Source of the DNA: Bacteroidota bacterium
Lineage (GTDB): Bacteria > Bacteroidota > Ignavibacteria > Ignavibacteriales > Ignavibacteriaceae
Reading direction: 5' to 3'
DNA length: 64,000 nucleotides
Assembly: GCA_021815365.1 (NCBI GenBank)
Contig: JAKAGZ010000007.1
Span: 1-64,000, forward strand
Shown: in pieces, positions 63,040 to 64,000 of the stretch
How the letters are laid out: each line of letters opens with the position of its first letter
How positions within the stretch are numbered: position 1 is the first letter of the stretch
Made by a program: the position numbers and the translations under genes
Notes under the pieces: generated by a model
The model's input: only the letters and a program-made list of their open reading frames with translations
Told to the model about the DNA's origin: nothing
Databases searched by the model: none

Positions 63040-64000
63040 ATGAGTAAGATAATAGGAATAGATTTAGGGACAACTAATTCCTGCGTTGCTGTTATGGAAG
63101 GCAACGAACCTGTGGTTATTCCAAATTCAGAAGGAGGAAGGACTACTCCCTCTATTGTTGCGTTTACAAAAAACAACGAAAGGTTAGTTGGTCAGCCTGC
63201 AAAAAGACAAGCTATAACTAATCCTAAAAATACAATCTTTTCTATAAAAAGATTTATGGGAAGATTTATTGATGAAGTAGGAAGTGAAAAAGAAAAAGTT
63301 CCCTATGATGTTATTTCAGGGGACAACAACACAGCTCGTGTAAAGATAGGAGACAGAGTTTACTCTCCGCCGGAAATTAGTGCAATGATCCTTCAGAAGA
63401 TGAAAAAAACTGCAGAAGAATATCTTGGACAGGAAGTTACTGAGGCTGTTATTACTGTCCCTGCTTATTTTAATGATTCACAACGACAGGCAACAAAAGA
63501 TGCCGGTGAAATAGCAGGATTAAAAGTAAGAAGAATTATCAACGAGCCGACTGCTGCAGCTTTAGCTTACGGGCTTGACAAAAAAACGAAAGATCATACA
63601 GTAGCGGTATACGACCTCGGCGGCGGTACCTTTGATATTTCAATCCTTCAGCTTGGAGACGGTGTGTTTGAGGTTAAATCAACTAACGGCGATGGACATC
63701 TTGGCGGCGATGATTTTGATCAGAGAATTGTTGATTGGGCTGCTGATGAATTTAAAAAAACAGATGGCATTGATCTTCGTAAAGATCCAATGGCTCTGCA
63801 AAGGCTAAAGGAAGCAGCCGAAAAAGCTAAAATTGAATTATCTTCTTCTACAACTACAGATTTTAATTTGCCCTTTATAACTGCTACTCAGGATGGACCA
63901 AAACACCTGAACTTAACCTTGTCCAGAGCAAAGTTTGAGCAATTAATTGATGATCTTGTTCAGAGGACTAAAGTTCCCTGCGAGCAGGCGCTGAAAGATG
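63040..64000 (+). CDS. dnaK: chaperone DnaK (Hsp70), truncated by window end
   Basis: The first 320 residues of DnaK are present. They include the ATPase start [81 protein letters not shown] and [17 protein letters not shown]. The reading frame runs off the right edge, so the rest of the nucleotide-binding domain and the substrate-binding domain lie outside. A strong aaaaggag ribosome-binding site lies 10 bases before the ATG. Confidence 0.97.
   Translation, partial: MSKIIGIDLGTTNSCVAVMEGNEPVVIPNSEGGRTTPSIVAFTKNNERLVGQPAKRQAITNPKNTIFSIKRFMGRFIDEVGSEKEKVPYDVISGDNNTARVKIGDRVYSPPEISAMILQKMKKTAEEYLGQEVTEAVITVPAYFNDSQRQATKDAGEIAGLKVRRIINEPTAAALAYGLDKKTKDHTVAVYDLGGGTFDISILQLGDGVFEVKSTNGDGHLGGDDFDQRIVDWAADEFKKTDGIDLRKDPMALQRLKEAAEKAKIELSSSTTTDFNLPFITATQDGPKHLNLTLSRAKFEQLIDDLVQRTKVPCEQALKD

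Overview
The window reads as AT-rich chromosomal DNA of a bacterium from the Ignavibacteria / Chlorobi side of the Bacteroidota. Three secreted proteins end in a type IX secretion (T9SS) sorting domain with the motif NYPNPFNPST. The window also carries SprA (the giant T9SS translocon protein), PorX, a PorV-family barrel and a TonB-dependent receptor. Four promoters fit the Bacteroidota consensus TTG-N20-TAnnTTT(G). The assignment to Ignavibacteria is inference from these motifs and from gene content.

Layout. 1-667: relics of a membrane glycosyltransferase gene, split by a 221-bp MITE-like element with 16-bp terminal inverted repeats and a 7-bp target duplication. 713-5717: nuoABCDEF (complex I), with a four-helix-bundle (rRNA intervening-sequence family) gene lodged between nuoD and nuoE inside a 27-bp imperfect inverted repeat. 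5741-38219: a 32-kb carbohydrate locus. It has an MsmX-type ATPase and a large CBM/discoidin glycosidase on the minus strand. On the plus strand it has a GH94 phosphorylase, GH2, GH144, ABC binding protein and two permeases, a LacI regulator, a CBM9-like T9SS protein, a TonB receptor, a large partner protein, a PorV-like barrel, a second GH144, GH3, a PpiC foldase and a GH15-like enzyme. 38262-42924: ferritin, UvrD/PcrA helicase and a phosphofructokinase with pyrophosphate-type signature residues. 42925-48896: repeats, a second MITE-like element, a 1401-residue T9SS adhesin-like protein and a 39-residue membrane peptide gene. 48897-62559: sprA, porX-tsaE-tsaB-DUF1573-accD-panC, then coaX and birA on the minus strand. 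63040-end: dnaK, cut by the window edge.

How the carbohydrate genes fit together (inference). Two GH144 proteins (the family founded on endo-beta-1,2-glucanases), a GH94 protein resembling the phosphorylase domain of cyclic beta-1,2-glucan synthases, and a GH3 beta-glucosidase point to use of beta-1,2-glucan. The T9SS-exported GH144 would cut polymer outside the cell. The TonB receptor would import oligosaccharides, and the periplasmic GH144 and GH3 would trim them. The ABC importer, energised by the MsmX-like ATPase, would bring them into the cytoplasm, where GH94 and GH2 (both without signal peptides) act. Three copies of the palindrome aatgtaaacgtttacatt, two of them placed just downstream of near-identical promoters, are the probable LacI operators.

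Starts are unusual in several places. SprA and PanC both have their expected N-termini encoded upstream of the first ATG, with only ATT/ATA codons available, and the four-helix-bundle gene also lacks an in-frame ATG. Short hairpins cluster in several intergenic regions.
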